64,000 bases of DNA from Paracoccaceae bacterium (GTDB taxonomy: Bacteria; Pseudomonadota; Alphaproteobacteria; Rhodobacterales; Rhodobacteraceae). Below the pieces are notes generated by a model. It did no database searches, had not been told where the DNA came from, and saw only the letters and a list, made by a program, of their open reading frames with translations. The position numbers and the translations under genes are program-made. Below, one piece after another: positions 7,518-17,607 of the stretch; within the stretch, counting starts at the first letter, position 1; every line of letters begins with the position of its first letter. The stretch spans positions 248,001 through 312,000 of the forward strand of contig JAGQRW010000017.1 in NCBI GenBank assembly GCA_020425085.1, in the 5' to 3' direction.

Positions 7518-9119
7518 TCATTTTCCCCTGAGTTCCCGCCTCAGCATCTTGCCCACGGCGGATTTCGGGACTTCGTCGATAAAGGCAATCTGTTTTGGTA
7601 TTTTATATGCCGCCAAATGCTCGCGGCAAAAAGCAATTATTTCATCCTTGCCGACCGAGGTGCCGGGTTTTCTGACCACAAACAGTTTTACCGCCTCGCC
7701 GGTCACCTCATCCGGGATGCCGATGCAGGCGCATTCCTGAATGCCAGAACATCGGCTGGCAGTCTGTTCGACATCATTCGGGTAAACGTTGAAACCTGAC
7801 ACGATCACCATGTCCTTTTTGCGGTCCACTATCTTGTAGCGCCCCTGATCGTCGCGGATCGCAATATCGCCGGTGCGAAAGAACTTGTCCTTGGTGAATG
7901 CTTCGGCATTTGCCTCGGGTCGCTTGTAATAGCCTTGTGTTACCTGCGGGCCACGGCAGATCAGTTCGCCCGGTTCACCATCGGGCAATTCCACATCATT
8001 CTCATCAACGATCCTGATTTCAGATTGCTTGACAGCATAGCCAATGGTGCCGGTAAATTCGCGCCCATCCGGTTTGGAAACCGTCAGCGCCGGTGAGGTT
8101 TCCGACAGGCCATATGCCTCAAGTATCGGTTTACCGGTTGCCGCCTGCCACTTGTCAGACACAACCTGCAAGGTGGCGGTTCCGCCGCCAAGCGCCAGTT
8201 TCAGGCGGGAAAAATCAATCTTGGCGAATTCCGGATGCAGCATCATGCCGGCATATAGGGTGTTGACGCCATTGATGCGGGTGAACCTGGCGTTCCTGAT
8301 GGCGCCGATGAACTGATCCATGTCGCGTGGATTGGTGATCAGAATGTTGGTGCCGCCAAAGCTGGCATAAAACAGGAAATTCCCGGTCAGAGCAAAGATA
8401 TGATAAAGCGGCAGGGCGGTGACGATGATTTCTTCGCCCTCTTCGGTAATGCCTGCAAACACATCGTGGAACTGGTCGAGATTGGCCAAAAGGTTGCCAT
8501 GGGTCAGCATCGCCCCCTTGCTGGGGCCGGTGGTGCCGCCGGTATATTGCAACAACGCCAGATCGTCGCGCGTTACGGCAACGGGCGTGAATGGCAGCGT
8601 CGCCCCCTTTTTCAACGCATCCGACAGCAGCACGAAATCGTCAAATCCATCCGGCACCGGTGGCGAAGGCAGCGCCACTTGCCCACAATCGCCAAGATGG
8701 ATCACCACCACCTTTTTGACGCCGACAACATCGCGTATCCGGGCAAAACTGGCGATCGAGCCGGAAAAGATCAGAATGACTTCGGCCTCGCTGTCGATCA
8801 ACTGATGTTGCAGTTCGTCGGGGGTGTACATCGGATTGACGCTGACCTGAATCGCACCGCATTTCAGGATCGCCAACGTGACACAGGGATGTGCCAGGCA
8901 GTTGGGAGCCATCAGCGCCACCTTGGTTCCCTTGCCCACCCCCATTTCGGTTTGCAGAAAGGCCGCAAGGGCATCGGTGTAGCGACCCATATCGCCAAAA
9001 CTCAGGCTGTTGGAATAGTTCTGAAACGCCACCAGATCGCTATAGGCAGCAACCGCACCGTCCATGAGTTCCGGGATCGAGTTCGCCTTGCGAACCCGCT
9101 CGATCGCCGTTTCTTGCAT
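7518..9119 (-). CDS. Long-chain fatty-acid-CoA ligase (FadD-like)
   Basis: A 533-residue ANL-family ligase. The P-loop YTGGTTGPSKG is near residue 192, the motif EAYGLSETSP near 336, and the lid motif DRKKDMVIVSGFNVYPNDVE is typical of FadD-type enzymes. The final segment PKSAVGKMLRRELR contains the catalytic Lys. No signal peptide. It starts 19 bases after the upstream acyl-CoA synthetase stop, so the two form an operon. The ribosome site AGGGGGAAA precedes the ATG. Fatty-acyl activation is likely; an aryl or short-chain acid cannot be excluded. Confidence 0.88.
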   Translation of the reverse strand: MQETAIERVRKANSIPELMDGAVAAYSDLVAFQNYSNSLSFGDMGRYTDALAAFLQTEMGVGKGTKVALMAPNCLAHPCVTLAILKCGAIQVSVNPMYTPDELQHQLIDSEAEVILIFSGSIASFARIRDVVGVKKVVVIHLGDCGQVALPSPPVPDGFDDFVLLSDALKKGATLPFTPVAVTRDDLALLQYTGGTTGPSKGAMLTHGNLLANLDQFHDVFAGITEEGEEIIVTALPLYHIFALTGNFLFYASFGGTNILITNPRDMDQFIGAIRNARFTRINGVNTLYAGMMLHPEFAKIDFSRLKLALGGGTATLQVVSDKWQAATGKPILEAYGLSETSPALTVSKPDGREFTGTIGYAVKQSEIRIVDENDVELPDGEPGELICRGPQVTQGYYKRPEANAEAFTKDKFFRTGDIAIRDDQGRYKIVDRKKDMVIVSGFNVYPNDVEQTASRCSGIQECACIGIPDEVTGEAVKLFVVRKPGTSVGKDEIIAFCREHLAAYKIPKQIAFIDEVPKSAVGKMLRRELRGK

Positions 9120-9138
9120 CAGTTTCCCCCTGAATCCC

Positions 9139-11037
9139 TTATTCTTTCACCCACTCCCAAGGCCGGACAAAATCGCCAAGCACCGCTTGCACGGCGGCAT
9201 CGTCAACTTTACCGGTCTTTTTCAACCGCGCCACAAGGCCGCGTTTCTTGTCTTCCACTACCGAAACCACTTCGGCCTTGACCTCGGCCTTGGTCAGGGC
9301 CTGGTTGAAAACCCGCGTGATGGCGGATTTTCTGAGGTCGGGCTTGAACACCTTGCCAACGGCGGTTTTCGGCAGTTCCGCGATAACCTCCAGGTATTTC
9401 GGCACCGCCGCCTTTTCATTGATCCGTTCCTTGGCAAAGGCCATCAGATCGTCGCGCGTGGCCTTGCCGCCGACGATCAGTTCGACATAAGCAGCGGGCA
9501 ATTCACCGGAATGGGCATCGGGCTGACCGATGGCGCCGACAAAGGCAACATCGGGATGTGCGGCCAATGCCTCTTCGATGGTGGCCGGGTCGATGTTGTG
9601 GCCGCCACGGATGATCAGATCTTTGGCCCGCCCGGTGATCCACAAATAGCCATCGGCATCAATCCGGCCCAGATCTCCGGTCCGTAGGTAGGTTTCAAGC
9701 GTGAACAAGCCCTTGTTCTTGCTTTCTTCGGTATAGGTACCGCCGGGAATAACGCCAGGGTTGGAAACGCATATCTCGCCAATCTCATCGGTGCCGTATT
9801 CGGTTTTTACGTTGCCGTCGGCATCGCAATCAAGGATTTTGACGTCGGTATAGGGGAAAGGCAAACCGACCGAGCCGATCTTTTTCACCCCGTCAAACGG
9901 ATTGACCGATATCAGCGTCGTTGCCTCGGTCATGCCATAACCTTCTAGAATGGTGACGCCGGTGGATTTCTCGAACTTGTTGAACAGTTCAACCGGCAGC
10001 GGCGCCGAGCCGCAGAACGCGGTCTTGAGCGTGGACACATCGGCATTGACCGGGCGCTGCATCAGCGCCGCCGCCGCCGTTGGCACGGTCACCATGAAGG
10101 TACATTTCCACCGTTCGATCAGCTTCCAGAAGTTGTCGAACACACCATCACCGCGATAACCGGCAGGCGTCGGCATGACCACATGACCACCGGCACCAAT
10201 CGCCGCCATCAGGATCGGATAGGCTGCAAAAACATGAAACAGCGGCAAGGGGCAGATCACCACGTCGCCCTCACCCATCAACAATTCGGAGCCAAGCCAG
10301 CCCTGATAGATCATGCCGGAATAGCGATGCCGCGCCACCTTGGGCATGCCGGTGGTGCCACCGGTGTGAAAATAGGCAGCCACGCGGTCGGTGGTCGCAT
10401 CCTTGAAATCCAGCGCATCGGCACGCTGCTTGGCCAGTTCCTTGTTGAAATCCAGCACCTGTGCATGATGGCGTACCGGGTTTTTCGGTCGAATGAACGG
10501 CACGATCCAGCTTTTTGGCGGGCTGAGATAGTGAAGCAGATCAACCTCCAGCACGGTTTTCACATTCGGTGCATGCGCCACGGCTTCGGCGGCTTTCTGG
10601 GCGACATCGGTTTTGGGAAATGCCTTCATCGTCACCAGCACCTTGGCCCCGGTTTCCCTAAGGATCGCGCCGATCTGTTCGGGTTCCAGCAACGGATTGA
10701 TCGGGTTCACGATGCCCGCCACCGAGCCGGCAAGAAAGCTGATCGCGGTCTCGTTGGCGTTCGGCATCAGATAGGCGACCACATCGTTTTCACCCACACC
10801 AAGGCGGCGGAACATATTGGCGGCCTGCGTGACCTTGCCCAGAAGTTGGGCCCAAGTCAGGGTTTCCGCCTTGTCCTTTGGCCCCGATGTAATCTGAAAC
10901 GACAACGCATTGCCCTTGCCGAAATGCTTGGCGGCACGTTCGACATATTGGTAGATGGTGCGGGATGGCTGAACCTTATCCCAGGTTCCGATTTTTTCGA
11001 TCGCGGTTTTGTCGGCAAGGGTTGCGAATGTCGTCAT
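9139..11037 (-). CDS. Acyl-CoA synthetase, long form
   Basis: A 632-residue AMP-binding enzyme with P-loop HTGGTTGMPKVARH, EGYGMTEATTL, and a C-terminal PKTAVGKVFKPDLR holding the catalytic Lys. It has an extra region of about 60 residues after the lid (a Lys-rich stretch ending FVRPWEWVKE), which distinguishes it from standard FadD. It activates a carboxylic acid to CoA; the substrate is unknown. GGGAGA precedes the ATG. It is first of a two-gene operon with the FadD-like gene and is separated from the upstream ABC gene by a terminator. Confidence 0.88.
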   Translation of the reverse strand: MTTFATLADKTAIEKIGTWDKVQPSRTIYQYVERAAKHFGKGNALSFQITSGPKDKAETLTWAQLLGKVTQAANMFRRLGVGENDVVAYLMPNANETAISFLAGSVAGIVNPINPLLEPEQIGAILRETGAKVLVTMKAFPKTDVAQKAAEAVAHAPNVKTVLEVDLLHYLSPPKSWIVPFIRPKNPVRHHAQVLDFNKELAKQRADALDFKDATTDRVAAYFHTGGTTGMPKVARHRYSGMIYQGWLGSELLMGEGDVVICPLPLFHVFAAYPILMAAIGAGGHVVMPTPAGYRGDGVFDNFWKLIERWKCTFMVTVPTAAAALMQRPVNADVSTLKTAFCGSAPLPVELFNKFEKSTGVTILEGYGMTEATTLISVNPFDGVKKIGSVGLPFPYTDVKILDCDADGNVKTEYGTDEIGEICVSNPGVIPGGTYTEESKNKGLFTLETYLRTGDLGRIDADGYLWITGRAKDLIIRGGHNIDPATIEEALAAHPDVAFVGAIGQPDAHSGELPAAYVELIVGGKATRDDLMAFAKERINEKAAVPKYLEVIAELPKTAVGKVFKPDLRKSAITRVFNQALTKAEVKAEVVSVVEDKKRGLVARLKKTGKVDDAAVQAVLGDFVRPWEWVKE

Positions 11038-11094
11038 GGCTGTCTCCCGTTGCGGTCAGTTCCCGCAATTATATTTATGACAGCATGAAACAAA

Positions 11095-11127
11095 ACACCC
11101 CGCACAAGCAAGCCTGTAGCGGGGTGT
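11095..11127 (-). terminator. Rho-independent terminator of the ABC exporter gene
   Basis: Nine-base arms ACACCCCGC and GCGGGGTGT flank a 15-base loop, followed on the minus strand by TTTTGTTT. It lies 36 bases past the exporter stop and before the acyl-CoA synthetase start. Confidence 0.8.
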
Positions 11128-11162
11128 AGTCAAAGGTTTTCACTTGTTTTGGGCGGGTTTGG

Positions 11163-12956
11163 CTATTCTGCCGCCAGTCCTTCGGTGAACTGAAGTCTGG
11201 CCAGTCTGGCATAAAGCCCGCCTTCGGCCACCAACTTGTCGTGGGTGCCGGTGGCGACGATGCGTCCGCGGTCGAAAACCACGATACGGTGGGCTTTTTT
11301 CACCGTTGCCAGCCGGTGCGCCACAATCAGTGTGGTGCGATCCGCCGACAGGGCATCCACCGCTTTTTGCACCGCCAGTTCGCTTTCCGCATCAAGTGCC
11401 GAGGTTGCCTCATCCAGCAGCAACACCGGTGCGGCGCGCAAAATGGCGCGGGCGATGGCAATGCGCTGTTTCTGACCACCGGACAGCATCACACCGCGTT
11501 CCCCGACAAAGGAATCATAGCCATCGGGCAATTCGGTCAGGAAATCATGCGCCGCAGCGGCCTTGGCGGCAGCCTCTACCTCGGCATCGGTGGCGTCGGG
11601 GCGACCGAAGCGGATATTTTCCCTGGCGCTATCAGCAAAGATCACCGGATCCTGCGGCACCAGCGCGATGGACCGGCGGAAATCTTCGCGCTTCATCGAC
11701 TTCAGATCAATCCCGTCCAGCGTGATCCGCCCGTCGTCCGGATCGAAAAACCGCAGGGCCAACTGAAAGATCGTCGATTTCCCTGCGCCCGAGGGGCCGA
11801 CCAGCGCCACGGATTCACCCGGTTTGACGGCAAAGCTGATCCCGTCCAGCGCCAGCACGCCGGGGCGGGAGGGGTAACGGAAACTGACATCCTGAAACTC
11901 GATCGCACCTTTTACCACCGACGGCAGTGCCAGAGGCGTTGCGGGATCATCAACTGAATCGCTGGCATTCAGCAGTTCCACCAACCGTTCCGTGGCACCG
12001 GCGGCGCGTTGCAGTTCACCCCAGATTTCAGACAGGGCGGCAACCGAACCCGCCACCATCACCGAATAGATCACGAACTGTATCAGGGCACCCGTGCTCA
12101 TCACATCGGTGCGGACATCACGCGCACCGACCCAGAGCACACCGACAACACCGCTGAAAATCAGGAAAATCACGATAACCGTCATGATGGCGCGGATTTT
12201 GATCCTGGCGCGGGCGGCATCATACGACTGCTCGGTCACATATGAAAACCGCTCACGGCTTGCCGCTTCGTGGGTGAAGGCCTGAACGGTCTGCGCCGCC
12301 TGAAGGGTTTCCGAAGCATTTCCGCTGCTTTCGGCGATCCGGTCCTGATTAATCCGGCTGAGATTGCGCAGACGCCGCCCCAGTAACAGGATCGGCACGA
12401 TCACCAGCGGCACCAGCAGCAAAACCAGCCCCGCCAATTTCAGCGAGGTTGCCAGCATGAAGGCCAGACCGCCGACAAAGATCAGCAAATTGCGCAGCGC
12501 CACCGAAACCGAAGAACCAATCACGGACAGGATCAGCGTGGTATCGGTGGTGATGCGCGACAGAACCTCACCGGTCATGATGCGTTCAAAAAAGGCCGGA
12601 CTCATGCCGATCATCCGTGCATAAACCGCCTTGCGAATGTCGGCGACGACCCGTTCGCCAAGCCGCGTCACCAGATAATACCTTAGCCCGGTGCCAAGTG
12701 CCAAAAGTGCCGCAACCCCAAGGGCGGCGGCAAAATACTGATCCAGCAACTCTACCGAGCCGCTGGAAAATCCGTCGATCACACGGCGCACCGCCAAAGG
12801 CAGCGCCAGCGACAGGGCTGCGGTCAGGATCAATGCAACCCCCGCCAGGATCACCAGACCCCGGTAAGGGCGGATATAGGGAAACAACCCCCGCATCGGC
12901 CCGATGGTGGCGGCTTTTGGGCGATCCTGAGGATTTTCTTCGATCTGGTTGGCCAT
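11163..12956 (-). CDS. ABC exporter, fused membrane and ATPase domains (MsbA-like)
   Basis: A half-transporter of about 597 residues. Six hydrophobic segments in the first 320 residues form the exporter fold and the ATPase domain follows. Walker A is GPSGAGKST, the signature LSGGQKQR and Walker B VLLLDEATSALD. It acts as a homodimer at the inner membrane and exports a lipid, drug or peptide; the substrate cannot be told. I choose the ATG at 12956, which has AGGGG nine bases upstream. The longer reading starts with GTG at 12965 directly on that ribosome site. Monocistronic, with its own terminator. Confidence 0.9.
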   Translation of the reverse strand: MANQIEENPQDRPKAATIGPMRGLFPYIRPYRGLVILAGVALILTAALSLALPLAVRRVIDGFSSGSVELLDQYFAAALGVAALLALGTGLRYYLVTRLGERVVADIRKAVYARMIGMSPAFFERIMTGEVLSRITTDTTLILSVIGSSVSVALRNLLIFVGGLAFMLATSLKLAGLVLLLVPLVIVPILLLGRRLRNLSRINQDRIAESSGNASETLQAAQTVQAFTHEAASRERFSYVTEQSYDAARARIKIRAIMTVIVIFLIFSGVVGVLWVGARDVRTDVMSTGALIQFVIYSVMVAGSVAALSEIWGELQRAAGATERLVELLNASDSVDDPATPLALPSVVKGAIEFQDVSFRYPSRPGVLALDGISFAVKPGESVALVGPSGAGKSTIFQLALRFFDPDDGRITLDGIDLKSMKREDFRRSIALVPQDPVIFADSARENIRFGRPDATDAEVEAAAKAAAAHDFLTELPDGYDSFVGERGVMLSGGQKQRIAIARAILRAAPVLLLDEATSALDAESELAVQKAVDALSADRTTLIVAHRLATVKKAHRIVVFDRGRIVATGTHDKLVAEGGLYARLARLQFTEGLAAE

Positions 12957-13184
12957 GTGCGACACCCCTGTTCGTTACCCGATTTCCTTAGTCGAGGCTT
13001 TCACCGACCTCAACCCGAAGAGAGCGGAAATCAGATCTAATATTTCAACTTGCCGGCATGAATTTTTGCACCGTATGTGACAATCCTGCCCGCGCAATGC
13101 CCCAAAAGGCCGAAAAGTGGCGTCTTTTCAATGCCCCGGAAATCCGAAACATGCGGCCCACCGACATTCCACCATGGTGCAGAT

Positions 13185-13258
13185 TGGAGCGGGCGGCGGG
13201 AATCGAACCCGCGTCTTTAGCTTGGAAGGCTAAGGTCTTACCACTACACAACGCCCGC
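13185..13258 (-). tRNA. tRNA-Gly (anticodon UCC)
   Basis: The minus strand reads as a cloverleaf with acceptor GCGGGCG/CGCCCGC, anticodon stem TTAGC/GCTAA around CTTCCAA (anticodon TCC), and T arm GCGGG-TTCGATT-CCCGC. The 3' CCA is encoded (13185-13187). The 74-base length and sequence match bacterial tRNA-Gly. The rest of the 12957-13470 gap holds no gene that I can support. Confidence 0.97.
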
Positions 13259-13470
13259 GACGCTGATCTATCTAGCGACCGCGCCCGACCTGCGCAAGAG
13301 GGCTTGGCCATTGGAAAGTTGCAAGTTTCCGGTGATCCGCACACTGCCACAGCCGGACAACCAGGATGATTTGCCGACAAGGGGCAAGATTATTTTCGCG
13401 TTTTTAAGTCAATTCCCTTGCTATCGTGCAAACGTCGTCTACACCGCAGGCAAAAGGAACGAACCACACG

Positions 13471-14523
13471 ATGATCCCCGAATCCGGCCTGACACCCGCA
13501 AATCTGAACGCCACCCCCACTTCGCGCGAATGGGTGCAGATACTTGCCAGATACCGCGATCCAAGTTCCGGTCGCAGCCTGTTTGAACTGGCGGTCACGG
13601 TCGGGCCGTTCATCCTGCTATGGGGCGTCGCCTGGTGGGCCTTGTCGATCAGCTATTGGCTGGCGCTGGCGATTGCCGTTCTGAACGGCATCTTTCTGGT
13701 GCGGATTTTTGCCATCCAGCACGATTGCGGCCACCGCGCCTTTTTCAAAAGCAAATTGGCGGGCGATTGGCTTGGCCGGATATTGGGGGGGCTGACGCTG
13801 ACGCCTTATGATGTCTGGCAGCGCACCCATGCGGTGCACCATTCGGCGGCGGGCAATCTGGACAAACGTGGCATGGGCGACGTTCACACCCTGACGGTAG
13901 CGGAATACCGTGCGCTGTCGGGATGGGGCCGGTTTGTCTATCGGCTGTACCGCAATCCGCTGGTACTGTTCGGACTCGGGCCGATCTATCTGTTCTATTT
14001 GCAGAACCGTCTGCCCGTCGGGCTGATGCGTTCAGGGATGAGGTTCTGGACCAGCGCGATGATCACCAACGCCTTCATCGCGGCCATCATCGTGGGGTTG
14101 ATATATTTCGGCGGCTGGATGACGGTGACGCTGATTTTCATTCCGACGACATTGGTCGGGGCCTCGATCGGTATCTGGCTGTTCTATGTCCAGCATCAGT
14201 TCGAGACGACCCAGTGGGACAAGGACGATGACTGGCAGTTGCACGATGCCGCGTTGAACGGCAGTTCCCATTACGAATTGCCGAAGGTTCTGCAATGGCT
14301 GACTGCGAATATCGGTGTGCATCACGTCCACCATCTATACAGTCGCATCCCGTTTTATCGCCTGACCGAGGTGTTGCGCGACCATCCGGTTTTGGCCAAT
14401 ACCCAGCGACTGACCCTGTGGCAGAGTTTTCGCTGCGTGCGTCTGCAACTTTGGGACGAAGAGCAGCGCAAGCTGCTGACCCATGCGCAGGCACAGCGGA
14501 TATACGGACCGATTTCCAACTAG
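13471..14523 (+). CDS. Membrane fatty acid desaturase
   Basis: About 350 residues with several membrane helices and the three His boxes of acyl-lipid desaturases: HDCGH at 84-88, HAVHH at 120-124 and HHVHH at 284-288. These bind the di-iron centre that inserts a cis double bond into an acyl chain, using reductant from ferredoxin or a similar donor. An extra QH(Q) at 241-242 is also usual for the family. I use the ATG at 13471 with AAGGAA upstream; a GTG at 13426 extends the frame but lacks support. The position of the double bond (delta-9 or delta-12) is not determinable here. Confidence 0.88.
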   Translation: MIPESGLTPANLNATPTSREWVQILARYRDPSSGRSLFELAVTVGPFILLWGVAWWALSISYWLALAIAVLNGIFLVRIFAIQHDCGHRAFFKSKLAGDWLGRILGGLTLTPYDVWQRTHAVHHSAAGNLDKRGMGDVHTLTVAEYRALSGWGRFVYRLYRNPLVLFGLGPIYLFYLQNRLPVGLMRSGMRFWTSAMITNAFIAAIIVGLIYFGGWMTVTLIFIPTTLVGASIGIWLFYVQHQFETTQWDKDDDWQLHDAALNGSSHYELPKVLQWLTANIGVHHVHHLYSRIPFYRLTEVLRDHPVLANTQRLTLWQSFRCVRLQLWDEEQRKLLTHAQAQRIYGPISN

Positions 14524-14659
14524 AGGTACCGGCAGGAAATCTGTTAGCGCCCTCATTGGCTTGCATGCTTCGGGCAATCATGCTTTCCTTTGCCGACTTG
14601 ATCAAGGTTCAGACGGTTTCGGCCATGACCCGGCCTCGGTGCCGGTTGGCGACACTGGA

Positions 14660-15304
14660 ATGTGGGGTTTTTTGGCGCGGGCAGCAGAATCCAAGACACC
14701 AACCCGGATCCAGCGGGAAAAGACCGGCCTGATCCTGAAAGCGGCGCTTGAGGTGTTTTCGACCTATGGGTTTCGCGGCTCGACCATCGACCAGATCGCC
14801 ACCGAAGCCGGGTTGTCCAAGCCCAATCTACTATATTATTTCGACAGCAAGGAGGCGATCCATGCGTTACTTTTGGAACATCTGCTGGATACCTGGCTTG
14901 ACCCCTTGCGTGCACTTGATCCCAAGGGCGATCCGGTCAGCGAAATCACCGGTTATGTGATCCGCAAGCTGGAACTGTCGCGCGATTATCCCCGCGAAAG
15001 CCGCCTTTTCGCCAATGAGATCCTGCAAGGTGCCCCAAGGGTCATGGGCCTGATCAAGGGGCCGCTGAAAACGCTGGTGGACAATCGCGCCGCTGTCATT
15101 TCCGACTGGAGCAAAAGCGGGCGCATCGCGGATGTAGACCCTTACCACCTGATCTTTTCAATCTGGGCCACCACCCAGCATTACGCCGATTTCGACAGTC
15201 AGGTCAGCGCGGTCCTTGGCGATGCCGCCGAGCGCCGTTTTGAGGCTGCCGCGGATTACCTGACCACATTGTTCACTAAGATGCTTCTTCCTTCAGCAGG
15301 ATAA
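14660..15304 (+). CDS. rutR: TetR-family regulator, RutR-like
   Basis: A 214-residue repressor. The N-terminal helix-turn-helix (about residues 18-62) includes FSTYGFRGSTIDQIATEAG and LSKPNLLYYFDSKEAIH, a pattern close to RutR, the pyrimidine-responsive TetR regulator. The C-terminal half is the ligand-binding helical domain. It lies near preA/preT, consistent with control of uracil/thymine breakdown. The ATG at 14660 gives a normal-length protein; the upstream extension is not typical. Its 3' end overlaps the convergent EamA gene by 29 bases. Confidence 0.8.
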   Translation: MWGFLARAAESKTPTRIQREKTGLILKAALEVFSTYGFRGSTIDQIATEAGLSKPNLLYYFDSKEAIHALLLEHLLDTWLDPLRALDPKGDPVSEITGYVIRKLELSRDYPRESRLFANEILQGAPRVMGLIKGPLKTLVDNRAAVISDWSKSGRIADVDPYHLIFSIWATTQHYADFDSQVSAVLGDAAERRFEAAADYLTTLFTKMLLPSAG

Positions 15305-16169
15305 GCAGCGCCAGAATGGTTGCCCCGACCCCCAGAAAGACCATCGGGCCAGGCAACCCGTTGCCAAATGCCGCCTCCCACAGGATCACCCAGGCCGGGG
15401 TCAGATAGCTATAGGCCATCACCTTGGCCGATGGCAGAACCATCGCCCCGTATTGCAGCAGCACGAACGATGCGGCGGTGGAAAACAGCACCAGATAGCC
15501 AAGTGTGATCCAGACCATTCCCGGCAGTTCCGCCCAGGGAGTCGCCCACAGATCACCAAACCCAACCACAATCAGCAGGATCGAGCCGGCAACCAGCGTG
15601 CCAAAGGTAGACACCACCGCACTTTCACCCCGGTTCAGCCGGCGCACCATCGGCGTAAAGATCGCATGGCTGATGCAGCCGATGAAATAGATCAACTCGC
15701 CCCGTCCGACATCCAGCTTTGAAACCGCCGAAATATCGCCCTTGAAAATCACCCAGAGGGCGCCCAGTGCGGCAACGCTCAGCGCCAGCGCCATGCGCCG
15801 AGTGGTGACCTGCCTGAGCAGCAGGTAACCAAAGAACGCCGACATTACCGGCATCAGGGTGAACACCGCCGATGCCGAAACCGGTTTGGCGGTTTTCAGT
15901 CCTTCGAACATCAGCACGAAATAGATCCCGAACAGCCCGCCCAGCACCAGATAGCGCCAGGGTGCGGCAAAATCCGAACGTTTGAACCCCTTGGTGAAAT
16001 GGGCGAAAAACCCCATCACCATCGCCGCCAGCAAAAACCGGACCGCATTGATGGCCGCGGGGGCTATCTCATTGGCGACGATATGGCCAAGGCTGAACGA
16101 GCCTGCCACCAACCCCGAAAACGCCAGCATGGCCAGATGCCCGCGCCATTGTTCTGCTGTCAGGTTCAT
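15276..16169 (-). CDS. EamA/DMT-family transporter
   Basis: A 297-residue protein with ten predicted membrane helices in two EamA repeats, as in drug/metabolite exporters. Features include SGLVAGSFSLGHIVANEIAP at the start and FTLMPVMSAFFGYLLLRQ at the end of the first half. Substrate unknown. It follows preA on the same strand after a 130-base gap, so a role with pyrimidine catabolism (export of a product or base uptake) is possible but unproven. Confidence 0.82.
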   Translation of the reverse strand: MNLTAEQWRGHLAMLAFSGLVAGSFSLGHIVANEIAPAAINAVRFLLAAMVMGFFAHFTKGFKRSDFAAPWRYLVLGGLFGIYFVLMFEGLKTAKPVSASAVFTLMPVMSAFFGYLLLRQVTTRRMALALSVAALGALWVIFKGDISAVSKLDVGRGELIYFIGCISHAIFTPMVRRLNRGESAVVSTFGTLVAGSILLIVVGFGDLWATPWAELPGMVWITLGYLVLFSTAASFVLLQYGAMVLPSAKVMAYSYLTPAWVILWEAAFGNGLPGPMVFLGVGATILALLILLKEEAS

Positions 16170-16299
16170 TCAGGGATATCCATGCAATATTCGACCTGAA
16201 CACCCCTAACGGGTTTGAAAACCGAGCGGTAGCCCCCAAAGACAATCCGCCACACCTGCCCATCGTAAACGGGCGACACCTTGAAAGGCTGCCAGACCG

Positions 16300-17607
16300 C
16301 TATTCAGCCGCTTTTGCCGCCGGGTTGTTCGGGTGGGTCTGCCAGTTGGCGTATTCCCGAACCGTCTCACCGGTTCTGGGATCGACGCTGCCGATCGCCA
16401 GTTGTTCCATGGTGATACAGTTTTCAACCGGACAGACATTGACGCAAAGATTGCAGGCGACGCATTCGGCATCGTTCACCAGGAACCCGCGTGCGCCGTC
16501 AATGGTATCAAAAATCGCCTGATGGCTGGTATCCTCGCAGGCGGCAAAACAGCGCCCGCATTTGATGCAGAGATCCTGATCGATCTTCGCCTTGGTGACA
16601 TAGTTGAGGTTGAGATCCTGCCAGTCGCGGCAATTCGGCACTGCGCGACCAACCACGGATGCAACGCTTGGATGGCCCTTTTCATCCATCCACTGTCCCA
16701 GGCCCGAAATCATCTCCTGGACGATCTTGAAGCCATAGGTCATGGCGGCGGTACAGACCTGCACGTTGCCAGCCCCCAGCGCCAGAAACTCGGCCGCATC
16801 GCGCCAGGTGGTAACACCGCCGATACCGCTGACCGGCAGATCCGCGGTTTCCGGGTTTCGCTTGATCTCGGCCACCATGTTCAGTGCAATCGGTTTCACC
16901 GCCGGGCCGCAATAGCCGCCATGGGCACCGACCCCGTCGATCATCGGTTCGGGGGAAAACAGGTCAAGATTGACCGAGGTGATCGAATTGATGGTGTTGA
17001 TCAGGCTGACCGCATCCGCCCCGCCCCGCATCGCCGCCGCCGCTGGCTGGCGAATGTCGGTGATGTTCGGCGTCAGCTTCACGATAACCGGCATGCGTGA
17101 ATATTGCTTGCACCAGCGGGTGACCATTTCGATATATTCCGGCACCTGGCCGACCGCGCTACCCATGCCGCGCTCGGCCATGCCGTGCGGACAGCCGAAA
17201 TTCAGCTCGACCCCATCGGCTCCGGTTTCCTCGACCAGCGGCAGGATGGTTTTCCATGCCTGTTCCTCGCAGGGCACCATGATCGAGACCACCATTGCAC
17301 GATCTGGATAGTCCCGTTTGACCGATTTGATTTCCCTCAGGTTCACCTCCAGCGGGCGGTCGGTGATCAGTTCTATGTTGTTCAGCCCCAGCAATCGGCG
17401 ATCCGCCCCCCAGATCGCGCCATAGCGCGGCCCGTTGACATTGACGATGGGCGGGCCGGGTTCACCCAGGGTTTTCCAGACGACGCCGCCCCAGCCAGCC
17501 TCGAACGCGCGGCGGACGTTATATTCCTTGTCGGTTGGCGGTGCCGAGGCCAGCCAGAAGGGGTTGGGGGATTTGATACCTATAAAGGTTGTTGTCAGAT
17601 CAGCCAT
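16300..17607 (-). CDS. preA: NAD-dependent dihydropyrimidine dehydrogenase, PreA subunit
   Basis: About 435 residues. The first 300 form a dihydroorotate-dehydrogenase-like FMN barrel (start GIKSPNPFWLASAPPTDKEYNV; ELNFGCPHGM). The C-terminal region has two 4Fe-4S clusters, CIKCGRCFAAC and CVACNLCVNVC. With PreT it reduces uracil and thymine to their 5,6-dihydro forms in the first step of the reductive pathway. The ATG at 17607 has AAGGAAG upstream and overlaps the preceding GFA-family stop by eight bases. Confidence 0.93.
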   Translation of the reverse strand: MADLTTTFIGIKSPNPFWLASAPPTDKEYNVRRAFEAGWGGVVWKTLGEPGPPIVNVNGPRYGAIWGADRRLLGLNNIELITDRPLEVNLREIKSVKRDYPDRAMVVSIMVPCEEQAWKTILPLVEETGADGVELNFGCPHGMAERGMGSAVGQVPEYIEMVTRWCKQYSRMPVIVKLTPNITDIRQPAAAAMRGGADAVSLINTINSITSVNLDLFSPEPMIDGVGAHGGYCGPAVKPIALNMVAEIKRNPETADLPVSGIGGVTTWRDAAEFLALGAGNVQVCTAAMTYGFKIVQEMISGLGQWMDEKGHPSVASVVGRAVPNCRDWQDLNLNYVTKAKIDQDLCIKCGRCFAACEDTSHQAIFDTIDGARGFLVNDAECVACNLCVNVCPVENCITMEQLAIGSVDPRTGETVREYANWQTHPNNPAAKAAE

